From Polynucleobacter sp. (GTDB lineage: Bacteria > Pseudomonadota > Gammaproteobacteria > Burkholderiales > Burkholderiaceae), in NCBI GenBank assembly GCA_023253245.1, contig JALRHB010000011.1, positions 1-21,040 on the forward strand: a stretch of 21,040 nucleotides of DNA, given 5' to 3'. Below are positions 13,519 through 18,836 of this stretch, one piece after another. The notes beneath the pieces are model-generated. The model was not told the origin of the DNA. It saw only the letters and a program-made list of their open reading frames with translations, and searched no databases. The position numbers and the translations under genes are program-made. Every line of letters begins with the position of its first letter. Position 1 is the first letter of the stretch.

Positions 13519-13575
13519 TTGACAGCCGGAACAGACGGCGCGAAATACTCGGAGCACTGTCGAGCGATAGAGTGA
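13519..13575 (+). CDS. Possible 18-codon ORF behind an extended Shine-Dalgarno
   Basis: AGGAGGTGATC (13504-13514) is an 11-nt perfect complement of the 16S rRNA 3' end. A TTG codon (13519) stands 9 nt after AGGAGG and opens an 18-codon frame (MTAGTDGAKYSEHCRAIE) that stops 8 nt before the tRNA. An overlapping frame from ATG 13485 runs through the tRNA and is unlikely. It could be a leader peptide or the remnant of a gene cut by the tRNA segment. Confidence 0.35.
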   Translation: MTAGTDGAKYSEHCRAIE

Positions 13576-13583
13576 AGAGTGCA

Positions 13584-13659
13584 GGCTCCTTAGCTCAGAG
13601 GCAAGAGCTTCCGACTCATAATCGGCATGTCACTGGTTCAAATCCAGTAGGGGCCACCA
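13584..13659 (+). tRNA. tRNA-Ile2 (CAU, probably lysidine-modified)
   Basis: A complete 76-nt cloverleaf with encoded CCA. The acceptor GGCTCCT/AGGGGCC pairs fully with one G-U; D-stem is GCTC/GAGC; anticodon loop CTCATAA has anticodon CAU; T-arm ACTGG-TTCAAAT-CCAGT. Pair 27-43 is a U-C mismatch. The G1-C72 pair excludes initiator Met. Acceptor, D, T and anticodon regions resemble E. coli ileX (tRNA-Ile2) much more than elongator tRNA-Met, so decoding of AUA after TilS lysidine modification is likely. Position 4-69 is U-G instead of the C-G preferred by TilS. AUA codons are frequent in several genes here, which gives the phage a use for it. Confidence 0.88.
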
Positions 13660-13663
13660 ATTT

Positions 13664-13732
13664 GCGCCATTAGCTCAATGTGCAGAGCCGCGATGACAGC
13701 AGACTCAGGTTGAATTCCTGAATGGCGCACCA
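13664..13732 (+). pseudogene. tRNA-like gene with shortened anticodon arm
   Basis: Acceptor GCGCCAT/ATGGCGC (7 perfect pairs), A plus CCA end, D-arm GCTC/GAGC with an 8-nt loop, and T-arm TCAGG-TTGAATT-CCTGA are all intact. Only 16 nt separate D- and T-arms where about 23 are expected, so no standard anticodon stem-loop forms and no anticodon can be named. Total 69 nt, 4 bp after the tRNA-Ile2 gene. It is either a decayed tRNA with a 7-nt loss or a tRNA-like RNA kept for another use. Confidence 0.65.
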
Positions 13733-13948
13733 AGTTACCAAAGCTACACATTCCACGGCTAATCATGGATTGCGCAGCTAAAAGTGAACAGCATTACACC
13801 ATCCCGATGGCAAGTCGGCGGAGGCGCAACGTGTAGCCAGGACGTGGACTCCTTACCACATCAGCACACAACGAAACTTGCAAGGCAGGGTTTTATACTT
13901 TCATCCCACATGCTGGTAGTCTCGCCAGTGCCGAAGAGAGACAGGAAC
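13733..13948 (+). other. Transcribed spacer after tRNA genes, no gene recognised
   Basis: About 215 bp with no good ORF and no further complete cloverleaf. It has small hairpins such as CCATC/GATGG and GTCTC/GAGAC, and probably forms the 3' part of the tRNA precursor ending at the terminator 13949-13970. Confidence 0.4.
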
Positions 13949-13970
13949 AACCCGCTTCGGCGGGTTTTTT
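13949..13970 (+). terminator. Strong intrinsic terminator of the tRNA unit
   Basis: AACCCGC-TTCG-GCGGGTT followed by TTTT: a UUCG tetraloop hairpin with a T-tract. It insulates the following promoter at 13972. Confidence 0.92.
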
Positions 13971-13971
13971 C

Positions 13972-14014
13972 TTGCTTGCTTTGTCAACTAGTGCTAATCT
14001 GGTTTGGTCAACTA
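13972..14014 (+). promoter_or_regulatory. Promoter with two TGTCAACTA-type sites
   Basis: TTGCTT (13972-13977), 17-bp spacer, TAATCT (13995-14000). TTGTCAACTA (13981-13990) lies in the spacer and GGTCAACTA (14006-14014) near +7, both in the same orientation, then AAGGGGA of the next gene. Confidence 0.62.
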
Positions 14015-14028
14015 CGCAAGGGGAAGAT

Positions 14029-14220
14029 ATGAAGGCCATAGCGCACTGCCAGAGATGCGGCGAGTTCAAGGATAGACACTGGTTTCCATCGGAAATGAAG
14101 TACTGGAACCAGCAGTGCAATCGCTGCATTCGCTCTCCATCAGGAGCAATGCCGTTACAGCAAGAAGAACGAGACCGCAATGAACATCAAACTAAACCCA
14201 ATGCCAGCAACGCCATTTGA
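14029..14220 (+). CDS. Small zinc-finger-like protein
   Basis: A 63-residue protein; ATG 14029 is 6 nt after AAGGGGA, so a longer frame from 13972 is rejected. It has a CxxC...CxxC arrangement: HCQRCGEFKDRHWFPSEMKY then QCNRC, a small treble-clef or zinc-ribbon that could bind nucleic acid or protein. The C-terminal 30 residues are polar and probably unstructured. It overlaps the next gene by 41 nt. Confidence 0.7.
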   Translation: MKAIAHCQRCGEFKDRHWFPSEMKYWNQQCNRCIRSPSGAMPLQQEERDRNEHQTKPNASNAI

Positions 14221-14392
14221 AGCGGTTCACGCTGCTGCTGACGTGATTAGCTGGCTTGTGTTTACAAACTACGTCAGGCACGGCCACGAATGCCGAATTG
14301 ATGTGATGGAGCATTGCGATCTGCAAGTCGTGATTGATTACGCCAACAGTCAGGTTGTGATTGTTGGGTTTATGGATGGGATGGAGATTTAA
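14180..14392 (+). CDS. Small protein, unknown function
   Basis: A 70-residue protein with ATG 14180 inside the end of the zinc-finger gene and a weak GAGA ribosome site. Sequence FEAVHAAADVISWLVFTNYV then ECRIDVMEHCDLQVVIDYAN and SQVVIVGFMDGMEI: an N-terminal helix followed by strands. No family recognised. It ends 1 bp before the metallophosphoesterase start. Confidence 0.6.
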   Translation: MNIKLNPMPATPFEAVHAAADVISWLVFTNYVRHGHECRIDVMEHCDLQVVIDYANSQVVIVGFMDGMEI

Positions 14393-14393
14393 C

Positions 14394-15548
14394 ATGTCGC
14401 TTTTGGAATTCTGCCAAACAGACCGCCAGCGCGAGGTCGTTACCGCATACGAATCTCGCGGGCCAGAGCTGGCAGCTAAAGAACTTGGAGTTCACGCAAG
14501 GAGCATCTACAAGGTCATTCGGCGCGTAAAGGCTCTTGCAGCAAAACGCGGGCACTCGCCAGAGCATGAAATGAACAAGACCGTACCAGAAGGGTTTGCT
14601 ATTCGCGGCACGTCCACGCTCTACGACGCCTATGGAAAGGCAAAGCTGCAATGGGTCAAGACCAAGGTTGACCATGAAGCGCAACTCGCCATGATGCGAG
14701 AGGTTGTTGAGGCGATGGCGGAGGAAATAGAACCAGTAAGCATTTCCGAACCGTGCAAGCTGGAGACAAATCCAAGACTGGTAAATCAGTACACATTCAC
14801 AGACCACCATTTCGGAATGTTGGCGTGGAAAGGAGAGAACCTTAAGGCTGATTACGATCTGAAAGAGTCCGAGCGCCTTCTTGTTGAATGGTTTAGGTCT
14901 GCAATCGAGCAGTCACCAAACGCAAGCAAGGCAATCCTGGCTCAAATTGGTGATCTTTTACACTCGGATGGCTTAACACCAGAAACCCCGAGCAGTGGGC
15001 ATACTTTGGATGCAGACAGCCGATTCAGCAAGGTTGTTCGCGTAGTTATTCGCGTCATACGCCAAGTGATTGCCATGCTACTGCAAAAGCACGATCATGT
15101 TCACGTTGTTATGGCGGAAGGTAATCACGATCTCTCTGCGAGCGTGTGGCTACGTGAGATGCTTAACGCACTGTATGAGAACGAGCCTAGAATCACCGTA
15201 GATACCTCAGCAAGTCCATATTACATGCATAAGCATGGCAGAACTGTACTGTTCTATCATCACGGGCACCTATCCAGATTCGACAAGGTTGATTCCGTAA
15301 TGGCATCAATGTATCGAAAGGAGTTCGGCGATAGCGATTTCGCTTACTGTCACATGGGGCACTTGCATCACAACAAGTTAGTAGAAAGCAACCTAATGAC
15401 AGTCGAACAGCACCAGACATTGGCGGCACGTGACGCATATGCAGCAAGAGGTGGCTGGCTATCAGGCAGGAGTGCTAAGGTGATCACGTATCATGACACG
15501 TTCGGAGAGGTAGGGAGGACGGTAATCAACTACGAGATGATTTCTTGA
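14394..15548 (+). CDS. HTH-metallophosphoesterase fusion (calcineurin-like)
   Basis: A 384-residue protein; ATG 14394 lies 8 nt after GGAG. Residues about 8-50 (REVVTAYESRGPELAAKELG, then HARSIYKVIRRVKAL) form a helix-turn-helix. Residues 134-380 carry metallophosphoesterase motifs in order: DHH 137-139 (D-x-H), GDLLHSDG 186-193, GNHD 243-246, HHGH 289-292 and GHLHH 322-326, the dimetal ligands. The family cleaves phosphoester bonds, including nucleases such as Mre11/SbcD. Phages often carry such HTH-phosphoesterases; a DNA-end or repair role is inferred, and the substrate is unknown. A homing endonuclease follows downstream. Confidence 0.85.
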   Translation: MSLLEFCQTDRQREVVTAYESRGPELAAKELGVHARSIYKVIRRVKALAAKRGHSPEHEMNKTVPEGFAIRGTSTLYDAYGKAKLQWVKTKVDHEAQLAMMREVVEAMAEEIEPVSISEPCKLETNPRLVNQYTFTDHHFGMLAWKGENLKADYDLKESERLLVEWFRSAIEQSPNASKAILAQIGDLLHSDGLTPETPSSGHTLDADSRFSKVVRVVIRVIRQVIAMLLQKHDHVHVVMAEGNHDLSASVWLREMLNALYENEPRITVDTSASPYYMHKHGRTVLFYHHGHLSRFDKVDSVMASMYRKEFGDSDFAYCHMGHLHHNKLVESNLMTVEQHQTLAARDAYAARGGWLSGRSAKVITYHDTFGEVGRTVINYEMIS

Positions 15549-15577
15549 TTGACGGATAAACACTTTAACGCCACAAT
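15549..15577 (+). promoter_or_regulatory. Possible promoter of a small RNA
   Basis: TTGACG (15549-15554), 17-bp spacer, CACAAT (15572-15577), directly after the metallophosphoesterase stop. A -10 match of 4/6 makes it moderate. It would start transcription about 15584. Confidence 0.45.
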
Positions 15578-15583
15578 CATATA

Positions 15584-15676
15584 TAGGTTGTGGTGACCTA
15601 AGTAGAGAGTGAAAACGGCTGTGCTATCTGGAGGGCAATCTCTGCCCAACACCACCCAGATAGCGCGGCCTTTTTT
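15584..15676 (+). ncRNA. Candidate structured small RNA
   Basis: A gene-free stretch of 140 bp lies between the metallophosphoesterase and the HNH gene. It contains a small hairpin (AGGT...ACCT) and a 15-bp stem 15617-15631/15656-15670 with two G-U pairs, whose apex holds a nested hairpin GGGCA/TGCCC, and it ends in six T. With the promoter-like sequence at 15549 this would give an RNA of about 90 nt. It may equally be only a large terminator. Confidence 0.4.
15617..15676 (+). terminator. Terminator with nested hairpin
   Basis: GGCTGTGCTATCTGG pairs with CCAGATAGCGCGGCC, followed by TTTTTT (15671-15676). The 24-nt apical region contains the hairpin 15633-15637/15643-15647. Confidence 0.75.
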
Positions 15677-15688
15677 ATTGGTGATTAA

Positions 15689-16207
15689 ATGTCTTTATCA
15701 TTCAGAAAGAAATCAATATCGGATAAGTACAACTCAGTAATTGATGTGGCGCGAGGAAGGCTTTCTCTTGTTGGTAGAGATCTTGTTTGGTCTTCTGGAA
15801 GAAAAGCTGGATCAGTTGCAGGAGGGGTAAGCAAAAATGGCTATCTTCAGGTCAACATTGGAGGAGTTAAGTATATGGCTCACCGATTAGCATTGGCCAT
15901 GCACAGGGGGTTTGATAGCGGCATGGAGATAGATCACATTGACGGCGACAAGAGAAACAACTCCATAGAAAACCTTAGAGAGTCAGATCGCAGCGGAAAC
16001 AACATGAATCAGGCGTTAAGGTCTGACAACAAATCAGGAATAAAGGGCGTTGACAGGAGAGTTACTGGAAAGTACAGGGCGCAAATACAGCATCGAGGAG
16101 TTAAGGTATACCTTGGTAATTTTGAGAGCGAGCGAGATGCAGAAGAGGCCGTGATGAATGCTAGGCGCAAGCTTCATGGTGAGTTTTATTGCGATGGGAC
16201 AAGATGA
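15689..16207 (+). CDS. HNH homing endonuclease with AP2 DNA-binding domain
   Basis: A 172-residue protein. Residues about 62-100 form an HNH motif of the homing type: HRLALAMHRG (His65-Arg66), EIDHIDGDKRNNSIENLR with D82-H83 and N91/N95. Residues about 115-165 form an AP2-like DNA-binding domain: SGIKGVDRRVTGKYRAQIQH then YLGNFESERDAEEAVMNARR. This two-domain design is typical of free-standing phage homing endonucleases, which cut an allele lacking the gene and copy themselves in by recombination. It is flanked by terminators (15617-15676 and 16212-16236), consistent with insertion between two genes. The ribosome site GGTGA is weak. Confidence 0.92.
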   Translation: MSLSFRKKSISDKYNSVIDVARGRLSLVGRDLVWSSGRKAGSVAGGVSKNGYLQVNIGGVKYMAHRLALAMHRGFDSGMEIDHIDGDKRNNSIENLRESDRSGNNMNQALRSDNKSGIKGVDRRVTGKYRAQIQHRGVKVYLGNFESERDAEEAVMNARRKLHGEFYCDGTR

Positions 16208-16211
16208 CGCA

Positions 16212-16236
16212 GGCCACCTTCTGGTGGCTTTTTCTT
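16212..16236 (+). terminator. Terminator of the HNH gene
   Basis: GCCACC-TTCT-GGTGGC then TTTTTCTTT, 4 bp after the HNH stop. Confidence 0.88.
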
Positions 16237-16246
16237 TCCGCGCAAA

Positions 16247-16268
16247 CCGATCAAATCGGCGATATAAT
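16247..16268 (+). promoter_or_regulatory. Promoter with perfect TATAAT and an overlapping palindrome
   Basis: TATAAT (16263-16268) has no good -35, but a perfect palindrome CCGAT-CAA-ATCGG (16247-16259) lies just upstream, covering the spacer. This suggests a repressor or activator site controlling the 16295-17147 pair. Confidence 0.55.
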
Positions 16269-16294
16269 GCACAAAACCACTCGGAGATATTGGC

Positions 16295-16558
16295 ATGAAT
16301 CTTGTATTGGTTAAGGGCGTGGCGACAGACCTGTATGCCGCAACAGGCATTGCGGTTGGTACGCAAATTCGGGTGCAGAACCAGAGCGAGCAGCTTCTTA
16401 CCTTGGCTGATTCGTCTGCTGGTTTGGCTCGCGATGCGACTGGCGACTGCCTAACTGTGCGGCCATTTGAATCAGCAACAAACGCAGCTTCTGCAACTGG
16501 CGCGTGGGCCAAAGCTGAAACAGGAAACTGCCTAATCAACGTAAGAGCGGTGGTGTGA
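16295..16558 (+). CDS. Unknown protein, possibly virion-associated
   Basis: An 87-residue protein; GGAG lies 8 nt before ATG. It is beta-rich and Ala/Gly/Thr-rich (NLVLVKGVATDLYAATGIAV, then QNQSEQLLTLADSSAGLARD and TGAWAKAETGNCLINVRAVV), the composition of small phage structural proteins, and it is broadly similar in texture to the decoration protein. I do not recognise a family. It is followed 1 bp later by the 195-residue gene under the same promoter, so the two probably act together. Confidence 0.7.
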   Translation: MNLVLVKGVATDLYAATGIAVGTQIRVQNQSEQLLTLADSSAGLARDATGDCLTVRPFESATNAASATGAWAKAETGNCLINVRAVV

Positions 16559-16559
16559 T

Positions 16560-17147
16560 ATGCCGTGGCACATAGAGGCATCAACAGAGCCTACCGCGCT
16601 AGAACAAAACATTGCAGCAGGTAATCGTGCGTTCTGCTTCCAGACATACGACGAAATGAATAAGAAGCGAGGCCTGCAATGGGAGGCTTCTCGCGAGATA
16701 GCAAACGCAACGGCCGGCGGAAAGTATTACTCAATACTAAAAGCTGGAAGCGTACACCCTATCGACCTAAAGCAGAGAGTGCTAGGTGCCACGGGGGAAG
16801 GGATAATCGGAAGGGTGTACGCAATAACAGATGCGGATTATACCGGTGGCGTACCAGAACCGGTTTACAACATGAGGCCAGCAATGGGGGTTGAGTTTGA
16901 AGGCCATCTGCTTACAGGCTTCACGCTAGTCACGCCAGTTGCAAACCTTCAGAAGATTGGCGCAGATATACCGCTTAGAGTTAACGCGCAAGGGAGCCAT
17001 GGAGGGTTTACGCCAGCTGGCTTCGGGTCGAATAGAATAATAGACCCAACATTGCAGAGGCTTCTTGAGATTGAGTCTTTTGGTGATCAGGTTATCTCGG
17101 ACAGGCTTGAGTTTTACGAAGGGTCACTAGACTTCCCGCTGCCATAA
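16560..17147 (+). CDS. Unknown protein, possibly virion-associated
   Basis: A 195-residue protein with no signal or membrane segment. Sequence FCFQTYDEMNKKRGLQWEAS, then GATGEGIIGRVYAITDADYT and FTLVTPVANLQKIGADIPLR suggest an alpha-beta N-terminus and beta C-terminus (SLDFPLP end). Many AUA and AGG codons are present. No family is recognised with confidence. Pairing with the 87-residue gene and late-type composition suggest a structural or receptor-related role, but this is inference. It ends at a terminator convergent with the lysis genes. Confidence 0.72.
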   Translation: MPWHIEASTEPTALEQNIAAGNRAFCFQTYDEMNKKRGLQWEASREIANATAGGKYYSILKAGSVHPIDLKQRVLGATGEGIIGRVYAITDADYTGGVPEPVYNMRPAMGVEFEGHLLTGFTLVTPVANLQKIGADIPLRVNAQGSHGGFTPAGFGSNRIIDPTLQRLLEIESFGDQVISDRLEFYEGSLDFPLP

Positions 17148-17149
17148 AA

Positions 17150-17171
17150 AAGGCCCCTTCATTGGGGCCTT
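17150..17171. terminator. Bidirectional terminator between 195-aa gene and Rz
   Basis: AAGGCCCC (17150-17157) and GGGGCCTT (17164-17171), loop TTCATT. On the minus strand it is followed by TTTTTTATGG (strong); on the plus strand by AAAC (weak). The Rz stop codon lies in the loop. Confidence 0.88.
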
Positions 17172-17632
17172 AAACATTGCCGCTTCACGTATTCCTGTAA
17201 GTACCTAATCTGCGCATCTTGCTTTGCTATTCCCCTGACGAGACGTAGATAATCTTGTCTAGTAACGCCTGCAAGCTCTGCGGCTCCTCCATCGACCACG
17301 CTGCCGGAGGCGCTGGTTTCGGCGCTTCCACTTGGACACTTGGCGCGGACGAACACCCGCTTAGGGCCAGTAGCGAGATCAGCGCTAAGGTCATCAATAC
17401 GGCGTTCGGCAGCAGATAAATCCGCAGTGTATTTTCGATCCAGCGCTTCGGCATTCTTAGCGAGTTCATGCTCTTTCTTCCTATGTTGTTCCGATAGTTG
17501 CGCGATGTAGGTTGCCGTGTCTGCCCGCTCTTTGCCGGCCTTCTTCTGCCATCCGTTATCTGCCAGCCAGTATCCTCCAGCGAAACTTGCCAGCAGTGCG
17601 CAGGAGGTTAGGATTGATTTGATTTGAACCAT
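17159..17632 (-). CDS. Rz: Rz-like inner-membrane spanin
   Basis: A 157-residue protein; ATG 17632 has AAGGG 8 nt upstream; a longer frame from 17665 lacks this support. It has an N-terminal membrane anchor (ILTSCALLASFAGGYWLADN, about 5-24) followed by a long charged periplasmic helix (KERADTATYIAQLSEQHRKK onward), the layout of i-spanins. Rz pairs with the outer-membrane lipoprotein Rz1 to fuse inner and outer membranes in the last step of lysis. The Rz1 gene is embedded in another frame (17227-17469). C-terminal CPSGSAETSASGS and the final RQCLRPQ are typical. Confidence 0.9.
   Translation of the reverse strand: MVQIKSILTSCALLASFAGGYWLADNGWQKKAGKERADTATYIAQLSEQHRKKEHELAKNAEALDRKYTADLSAAERRIDDLSADLATGPKRVFVRAKCPSGSAETSASGSVVDGGAAELAGVTRQDYLRLVRGIAKQDAQIRYLQEYVKRQCLRPQ
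17227..17469 (-). CDS. Rz1: Rz1-like outer-membrane spanin lipoprotein, nested in Rz
   Basis: In a different frame entirely inside Rz. A lipobox LLALSGC lies at about residues 33-39, followed by a Pro-rich segment VEAPKPAPPAAWSMEEPQ and the end LDKIIYVSSGE, closely like lambda Rz1. The start is uncertain: ATG 17469 (80 residues, AGGA 9 nt upstream) gives a long n-region; an internal ATG 17394 gives a 55-residue protein with a more usual short signal peptide. After lipidation it would complex with Rz across the periplasm. Confidence 0.88.
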   Translation of the reverse strand: MNSLRMPKRWIENTLRIYLLPNAVLMTLALISLLALSGCSSAPSVQVEAPKPAPPAAWSMEEPQSLQALLDKIIYVSSGE

Positions 17633-17784
17633 GGTTCGGCCCTTACTTTCGCATACATTGCCCACATAACTTCATCCATCACTGTGAACGTTGCGTGACC
17701 AATCTTTGACATCGGAACAGCGCGATGCCAAGTGCAATCACTCGACTCATGCCCAGACTTTCCACATAGGCAGCATTTTTTCAT
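17608..17784 (-). CDS. 58-residue zinc-knuckle (CCHC) protein
   Basis: A frame from ATG 17784 (overlapping the membrane-protein stop as ATGA) to TAA 17608, overlapping Rz by 25 nt. It begins MKKCCLCGKSGHESSDC: C4-x2-C7-x4-H12-x4-C17, an exact CCHC zinc knuckle, followed by WHRAVPMSKIGHATFTVMDE. Zinc knuckles bind single-stranded nucleic acid or proteins. Small proteins with this start occur in other phages; the function is unknown. Placing it inside the lysis cassette may reflect only late expression. Confidence 0.78.
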   Translation of the reverse strand: MKKCCLCGKSGHESSDCTWHRAVPMSKIGHATFTVMDEVMWAMYAKVRAEPWFKSNQS

Positions 17785-17930
17785 TTTTCATATCTCCCAA
17801 TCATTTCATCAAGCAGCTTCTTCATCTGCTTCATGGATATCTCGGCCTTTCTAATTTGGTAGATGTTGTATGCCACCGCGATAATTGTCAGCAGCAGAAC
17901 TGCGATTTGTACTGACACATCAAACTCCAT
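17781..17930 (-). CDS. Small membrane protein, candidate holin
   Basis: A 49-residue protein from ATG 17930, which overlaps the endolysin end by 11 nt; longer upstream starts in the same frame lie within the endolysin gene and lack support. It has one hydrophobic segment (VQIAVLLLTIIAVAYNIY, about 7-24) followed by a charged helix KAEISMKQMKKLLDEMIG. The size, single TM and position right after the endolysin fit a small (pin)holin or holin-related protein that triggers SAR endolysin release. The holin call is by position; a second candidate is the 6558-6881 gene. Confidence 0.6.
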   Translation of the reverse strand: MEFDVSVQIAVLLLTIIAVAYNIYQIRKAEISMKQMKKLLDEMIGRYEK

Positions 17931-18486
17931 GCTTAACAGGTGTTCCACGCACACGAATAAGGAACTCATCAACGGTGATTTTACCATGGCATAGGTCTCG
18001 CTGTGCATTGCGACGAGTCCAGATTCCGCCGCACTTGCTTGCTGGGTCACTGCAATCGCGCTTTACTTTGTTTACAGCGGTAAATTTCCACATCAGGAAA
18101 GCGTTGCAACTGCGGTGAATATCTCCGTTCACCAGAAAGCGCCACGCAGTGGAATTATTTCCAGTTGTCTTTGTCTCGCCAAGGTTCAGGATGAAGTCAC
18201 CCCACGCAATGCGAGCATTGTCAGGCATCTGGTACTTGATGCGGTCTAGCGGCTTGGTGTGAAGCTCAATTTCCTCTATAAGCCGCTGGTCGCACCACTC
18301 TTGAGTAACCTTCATGCCCATCTTTACGCCGCGAGTAACTCCATCGCAGATTGTCGGCACTCCACCTTGGTCAAGGTACGCTTCAAGGCGCGATCCTTTC
18401 GCGCCTGATTCAAAGTAGCTTGTGAACGCAACGGCAGACGCCATAAGCGCCGACCCTGCTATGATGCTGTTTCGTATTTTGCTCAC
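17920..18486 (-). CDS. Lysozyme-type endolysin (GH24, probable SAR)
   Basis: A 188-residue protein with GTG start overlapping the DUF3310 stop (GTGA). N-terminal residues 6-24 (NSIIAGSALMASAVAF) are Ala/Gly/Ser-rich and weakly hydrophobic, as in signal-anchor-release endolysins, which wait tethered in the membrane until the holin depolarises it. The GH24 muramidase core follows: YFESGAKGSRLEAYLDQGGV then PTICDGVTRGV. Candidate catalytic residues are E26, D39 and T45. E26 is 13 residues before D39, against 9 in T4-type enzymes, implying a short insertion (or use of another Glu). The C-terminus GGIWTRRNAQRDLCHG is typical of the family. Confidence 0.9.
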   Translation of the reverse strand: MSKIRNSIIAGSALMASAVAFTSYFESGAKGSRLEAYLDQGGVPTICDGVTRGVKMGMKVTQEWCDQRLIEEIELHTKPLDRIKYQMPDNARIAWGDFILNLGETKTTGNNSTAWRFLVNGDIHRSCNAFLMWKFTAVNKVKRDCSDPASKCGGIWTRRNAQRDLCHGKITVDEFLIRVRGTPVKHGV

Positions 18487-18779
18487 TTTTGCTCCTCAAT
18501 AAGCCTGTCCAAGTACCACCTGGCCTTCCTCAAATCCTCTGCCGGATTTACCTTCTTCTCATACCGCCACATGTATTTTTGCACATTACCCTTGAGGTAT
18601 CCCAGAAATGCCTCATGCGACATGCTTGCCTTGATGGCTTCAATGCACTCAATTCCGCCACTAGCGTAGTGAGAAGGGTTGTTCACTGGGTCATGCCGCT
18701 TTGCGGTTGCCGCATCCTCCACGCTGACGAATGGCTTGAATTCGTTCTCTTCGCGCGGCACCAGTGTTGATTCGTTCAT
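18483..18779 (-). CDS. DUF3310-family protein
   Basis: A 98-residue protein; ATG 18779 lies 7 nt after AAGGAG, so a longer frame from 18812 is rejected. The C-terminal domain has the DUF3310 signature: NPSHYASGGIECIEAI (34-49), GNVQKYMWRYEKK (64-76) and EDLRKARWYLDRLI (81-94). The family is very common in phages (also called SaV-like), is sometimes annotated as a nucleotide kinase, and has no firmly known function. It is the first gene of the lysis operon, behind a TGTCAACTA site. Confidence 0.9.
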   Translation of the reverse strand: MNESTLVPREENEFKPFVSVEDAATAKRHDPVNNPSHYASGGIECIEAIKASMSHEAFLGYLKGNVQKYMWRYEKKVNPAEDLRKARWYLDRLIEEQK

Positions 18780-18793
18780 GTCATTCTCCTTGT

Positions 18794-18836
18794 TAGTTGA
18801 CACAACAAACATAACCTAAACCTTCTCGGGCGTCCA
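18794..18836 (-). promoter_or_regulatory. Promoter with TGTCAACTA site before DUF3310-lysis operon
   Basis: On the minus strand: TGGACG (18836-18831), 17-bp spacer, TATGTT (18813-18808), then TTGTGTCAACTAA and AAGGAG. The leader is nearly identical to that at 7211-7228. The -35 is weak and lacks the TAGTTGACA extension. Confidence 0.6.

Noticed and set aside
13485..13673. 62-codon ORF through the tRNA
   Set aside because: Most of its C-terminal half is the tRNA-Ile2 sequence; no ribosome site at ATG 13485.
13733..13948. A third tRNA after the tRNA-like gene
   Set aside because: TTGCGC/GCGCAA near 13769-13830 could pair, but no T-arm with TTCRA and no anticodon arm fit.
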